Shown here: in pieces, positions 59,770 to 64,000 of the stretch
Layout of the letters: every line of letters starts with the position of its first letter
Numbering within the stretch: position 1 is the first letter of the stretch
DNA from: Siphonodentalium dalli
Lineage: Eukaryota > Mollusca > Scaphopoda > Gadilida > Siphonodentaliidae
Length of the DNA stretch: 64,000 nt
NCBI GenBank assembly: GCA_032622095.1
Contig: CP136066.1
Span: forward strand, 130,109,917-130,173,916
Reading direction: 5' to 3'
The notes under the pieces: generated by a model
Databases searched by the model: none
What the model was told of the DNA's origin: nothing
The model's input: the letters and a program-made list of their open reading frames with translations, nothing else
Program-made: the position numbers and the translations under genes

Positions 59770-60720
59770 ATGACAAATTTTATGATGATCTGACCAAAGG
59801 CACGACCTGTAGCCCGTGTCAAAGGATTTAGTCATGCAAAGAGTAAAATCTAAGATGGCTGCCGGCGGCCATGTTTTTTGGCCAAATGACCCCAAAATTA
59901 CTCGTTCCCATCTACATGTCAATATTAACATCCATGACAAATTTCATGACAATAAGACAAACGGTACGGCCTGTAGCCCGTGCTAATGGATTGAATTTTG
60001 AAATCCAAGATGGCCACTGGCGGCCATGTTTTTTTTTCCGAATGACCCCAAAAAGACCCGTTCCCATCTACATGTCATTGTTAACATCCATGACAAATTT
60101 TATGATGATCTGACCAAAGGCACGACCTGTAGCCCGTGTCAAAGGATTTAGTCATGCAAAGAGTAAAATCTAAGATGGCTGCCGGCGGCCATGTTTTTTG
60201 GCCAAATGACCCCAAAATTACTCGTTCCCATCTACATGTCAATATTAACATCCATGACAAATTTCATGACAATAAGACAAACGGTACGGCCTGTAGCCCG
60301 TGCTAATGGATTGAATTTTGAAATCCAAGATGGCCACTGGCGGCCATGTTTTTTTTTCCGAATGACCCCCAAAAAGACCCGTTCCCATCTACATGTCATT
60401 GTTAACATCCATGACAAATTTTATGATGATCTGACCAAAGGCACGACCTGTAGCCCGTGTCAAAGGATTTAGTCATGCAAAGAGTAAAATCTAAGATGGC
60501 TGCCGGCGGCCATGTTTTTTGGCCAAATGACCCCAAAATTACTCGTTCCCATCTACATGTCAATATTAACATCCATGACTAATTTCATGACAATAAGACA
60601 AACGGTACGGCCTGTAGCCCGTGCTAATGGATTGAATTTTGAAATCCAAGATGGCCACTGGTGGCCATGTTTTTTTTTCCGAATGACCCCAAAATGACTC
60701 GTTCCCATCTACATGTCAAT
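59770..60720 (+). repeat. Dimeric higher-order repeat, 320 bp, three nearly identical copies
   Basis: A two-unit block occurs at about 59840, 60160 and 60480 with almost no differences. It combines GCCGGCGGCC..GGCCAAATGACC..ATTACTCG with CACTGG(C/T)GGCC..TTTTTTTTCCG and shares the private words AATAAGACAAACGGTACGGC and AAAGGCACGACC. Copies differ by single-base changes such as one extra C near 60365. Confidence 0.88.
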
Positions 60721-61370
60721 GTCAACATCCATGACAAATTTCATAATAATCGGACCAAAGGTACGAACTGTAGCCCGTGCTAAAGGAAATTGTTGACGCA
60801 TCACGCACAGTACGACCTGTAGCCCGTGCTAATGAATTGAATTTTGAAATCAAAGATGGCCACTGGTGGCCATGTTTTTCGTCCGAATGACCCCAAAATG
60901 ACTCGTTCCCATCTACATTCCAATTTCAACAGCAATGAAAAATTTCATGATGATCAGACTCAAGGTACGACCTGTAGTCCGTGCTAAAGGATTTAGTCAT
61001 ACAAAGAGTAAAATCCAAGATGGCTGCTGGTGGCCATGTTTTTTGGCCGAATGACCCCAAAATGACTCGTTCCCATCTCCATGTCATTATTAACATCCAT
61101 GACAAATTTCATGATGATCAGGCGAAGAGTACGACCTGTGGCCCGTGCTAATGGATTAAATTTTGAAATCAAAGATGGCCACTGGCGGCCATGTTTTTTT
61201 TCCACATAACCCCAAAATGACTCGTTCCATCTACATGTCAATGTCAACATCCCTGACAAATTTCATAATAATTGGACCAAAAGGTACGAACTGTAGCCCG
61301 TGCTAAAGGAAATTGTTGACGAATCACGCACACACGCACCGCGGATACCAAGTAAAGTTGAGCTAAAAAT

Positions 61371-62200
61371 GAAAGTGTCAATGACACTGTAGCTCAACTT
61401 GGAAAGGAAATAATTGCATGTGTTATAGTCAATGGAGCAATTAGGAATGCAGAAAGATGAAATGTCTATTAAAGTAATATTTACCAGATTATCAACATGA
61501 AGAGATATATATAAAGTAAAATCCAAGATGGTTGCTGCCGGCTATGTTTTCAAATGAAAATCAACATCATTTGATAGCTTCCATCTAATAGAATCAATAT
61601 CAAGATTAATATAAAGTTTGGTAATGATCGGCTGAGGGAATCGGACTGTAGGGTGTGCCAAAGGATTAATTGTGCAAAATTAAAATCCAAGATGACTACC
61701 AGCAGACATGTCTTATGGCCAAATGACCCCAAAATGACTCGTTCCCATCTACATGTCAATATTAACATCCATACAAATTTCATGATGATCAGGTGAACAG
61801 TTATGGCAACTTATGCCTGTAGCCTGTGCTATTGGATTAAATTTTGAAATCTAAGATGGCTGCTGGTGGCCATGTATTTTTGCCAAATGGCGCCAAAATG
61901 ACTCGTTCCCATATACATGTCAATGTTAACAGCCATGATAAATTTCATGATGATCCGACCAAAGGTTCAACCTGTAGCCCATGCCAATGGATTCATGCAA
62001 AGAGTAAAATCCAAGATGGCTGCCAGCAGCCATGTTCTATAAATTATGGCCTAAATGACCCCAAAATTGGCTCGATCCCATCTACATGTCAATATTAAGA
62101 TCCATGAAAATTTCATGATGATCCTACTAAAGGTACGACCAGTAGCCGATGCCAAAGGATTTTAGTCATGCAAAGAGTAAAATCCTAGATGGCTGCACTA
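61371..62200 (+). mobile_element. Family M element 6 (3' truncated), abutting element 5
   Basis: GAAAGTGTCAATGACACTG begins one base after the closing GAGCTAAAAA of element 5. Four or five more diverged units follow, and the array stops within CTAGATGGCTGCA near 62195. The interior variants (TTATGGCC, AATTATGGCC) resemble element 1 more than elements 4 and 5, so it is an older lineage. Confidence 0.85.
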
Positions 62201-62908
62201 TAAAGAGATTTCACCATTTAAAGCAAATCACGAGAAGTGATTAATGAGCCTACCATCTCCCTGAAGCTATATCAGATATCGCATCATAATCTACTGACCA
62301 AACCAGCATATGCCACATGCGTGAATTGATTGGTAACAAGCCGGATTAAACTGGTTATGTCTAGTTCACAGGTCTAATATAAATTCCTGAAATAAACTTT
62401 TATATTCACATGTAAAGTGTCGGCCCTAGAAAGCCCTGTTTTAAAGACAGGTCAAGCACCTCTAGGTTGCATATAATATGCAATGCAGAATAATTCTGCA
62501 TCGAAAATGAAAAAAATAGGCATAAACTATGCTGGTTCAAATCGGACTGCTCTAATAAAATAAGCAGCACAATGGAATCACTAAAATTCCGTGCTCAGAA
62601 ATGCTCATTAAAGTGGCATATAATAAGCTGAGATATAAAATTAGTACATACTGGGTACTACCACAGTAATGGCACTACCGGCAGGGGAAGGATCCAGGGC
62701 TCTTTTGATACCTGTTACAGGTTTGGGCGCCCAAACTCTGGTGGCCTAAATGTCCCCAAATATCAAGTGGATAGTTTTATTAAAGCTGAATTTTCTATAT
62801 TTTGAAGGAAATCTTCTATTATGATTCAACAACATGCAATGCAAATCATCAATATACAGTTGACATAGAGCCTTTATTTGCTTAATCAAGTGTCCAGTGA
62901 GAAATATT
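62201..62908. other. Unassigned stretch
   Basis: No supported gene. TTTGGGCGCCCAAACTC near 62725 is a short palindrome, related to the one at about 10727. Confidence 0.35.
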
Positions 62909-63010
62909 TTAACCCTTTCATGACTGGGGCTTCTAAGGAGCCTCGCATATATAAGATAATACATTGGCCTTTATCTTGACCTTGCAAGCCAGTGCATTTT
63001 CTTATGCGGG
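62909..63010. mobile_element. piggyBac-type left end and hairpin (partial)
   Basis: TTAA (62909-62912), then CCCTTTCATGACTGGGG, then a hairpin with arms CCTCGCATATATAAGATAAT and ATTTTCTTATGCGGG, corresponding to the layout of 19215-19448. The right inverted end is not found. Confidence 0.5.
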
Positions 63011-64000
63011 ATCTTTAATGCTGCACCTACGATGGGGAGATCCACTCCCGTACCTACCCCCCATCTCGGGCATACGGCCCTCCGGGATATGCTTATCTGG
63101 TCCCAAAACAGGTGTCCCCAAAAAATCCCTGGAATCCATCCCTGACTACCGGCCTCAACAAATCAGGCCAATCACATTTAAAATAGGCATATATTATCCA
63201 AGATATTTAACACGCTATTCCCCGACGAGATTCCGCGTTATCGCTATTATACTATAGTGAAAAAGTGAATCGAAACATTATGCTCAATTTAAATCATGAC
63301 CATCCGGGCAATGTAGGAACATGGGACACAGACCACTAGTCTGTTGGTTGATTGTTGAGTATATTTCACCAATCAAAAATTCAAAATTTAATATCTGCGA
63401 TAAATACAAATATATATACCAACAGCCTATATAGTATATACCACGCTAATAATACGGTAACCCATTGCATTCAGGAGAAAGTAAACAACCAGGTCGTATA
63501 GGCCTACGATGCTGATAAAAACATAAGTCGCTCGACTAAAATCGTAACCTGTGCGCACTCAGAGCTTACAAATATCACATCCGTGCACCGGCTACAAGTT
63601 ATATAGAAGAATTGAACCCGTATACATATATGCATTTTCGTGGCTGTGTCATTCTCAATTATCAAAGCGAAGCTCGTTTCTATATGCATAAAATACAAGA
63701 CCACGTGGCAGCGAAAATATTCCCATTCCGGTAATATATTGCACCCAAAATTGCATTTAGAACGTCTGCTATGAAACTTCTAGCAATTTTGACGGACCGA
63801 TTGCTATATATATGTGTTTATATATATATCGATTCATCACTACAAATTTCACATTAAATATAGGACCACAGTAATACTCGCATATCAAAACAAATTCAAC
63901 ATGTTAGGCATAAACTTTCCAATTGTTGAAACTGAAGGCCTACTAGTATACTGGAGCTGAATAGGTCACTCTCACCGGTTTTTCTGTGATAAAGTTACCC
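63011..64000. other. Unassigned stretch
   Basis: No supported gene. A 97-codon plus frame (62964-63257) begins in the hairpin repeat and has no recognisable domain. ATATATATATCG simple sequence near 63806-63830. Confidence 0.3.

Larger units (their letters stand above)
56501..61369 (+). mobile_element. Family M element 5 (about 4.9 kb, expanded array)
   Basis: Left end GAAAGTGTCAATGACACTG then TAGCTCAACTT. Right end TCACGCACACACGCACC.. then AAGTAAAGTTGAGCTAAAAA. About thirty units of roughly 160 bp lie between. Near 60780-60830 an inner copy of the closing phrase (GGAAATTGTTGACGCATCAC) is followed by further units, as if two elements had fused. Local higher-order duplications are annotated separately. 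Confidence 0.9.

Noticed and set aside
52672-62098. Many open frames beginning MFFGQMTPKLLVPIYM.. or MSWMLTMTCRWERV..
   Set aside because: They are translations of the family M unit in both directions. The unit lacks stops in one phase on each strand, and the proteins simply repeat with the DNA.
51908-62200. CRISPR-like regular repeat array
   Set aside because: Units of about 160 bp repeat in full with no unique spacers, in a eukaryotic transposon context.

Overview
The window looks like AT-rich intergenic or intronic DNA from an animal, most likely a marine invertebrate. I did not assign a phylum. It has no compact gene layout: no operons, ribosome binding sites, rRNA or recognisable tRNA, and nearly every open frame is short. 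What it does hold is dense in transposable-element remains. The one host-gene piece I can name is an exon on the minus strand (26667-26910). It has a strong splice acceptor, a GTGAGT donor, and a reading frame resembling the N-terminus of the neuronal SNARE SNAP-25, which points to a metazoan. A second exon-like block with good splice sites (11488-11626, minus) is unidentified. If the SNAP-25 call is right, much of the window to its left would be intron.

Layout. 0.5-2 kb: a terminal-inverted-repeat element. 2.2-6.4 kb: a large imperfect palindrome merged with a direct duplication. 6.7-16 kb: dispersed repeats, two GTCCCCC-ended tandem-unit elements, CpG-motif arrays and a 174-bp tandem array. 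16.8-17.9 kb: a hAT element with a perfect 8-bp target duplication and a BED zinc-finger remnant. 19.2 kb: a piggyBac-type MITE in TTAA. 22.1-23.1 kb: a foldback element. 24.3-26.3 kb: a 2-kb GTCCCCC-ended element inserted in an older repeat. 27-28.2 kb: the first element of family M. 28.2-30.7 kb: an unusual element carrying seven exact copies of one 15-mer near its ends. 31.6-33.1 kb: degenerate tandem arrays. 33.1-33.5 kb: a piggyBac-like transposase fragment. 35.8-39.5 kb: family P repeats and the second M element. 40.6-49.2 kb: a Harbinger-like MITE, two more hAT elements with perfect 8-bp duplications, and a longer hAT-like element with a second BED remnant. 50.9-51.8 kb: an element with subterminal hairpins. 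51.9-62.2 kb: four M elements, the last two abutting head to tail, one of them almost 5 kb.

The main theme is structural. Several unrelated-looking families (M, P, the GTCCCCC family and the 15.3-kb array) share one design: tandem units of about 150-190 bp containing a phrase like CCAAATTTCATNGAGATC or ATAACTC, a tract rich in GACGGACG, and self-complementary ends. Two insertions can be checked inside the window because an uninterrupted paralogue of the host repeat is also present. All alignments were made by eye, so coordinates of degenerate repeats are approximate (tens of bases), while TIR and TSD coordinates were counted base by base.
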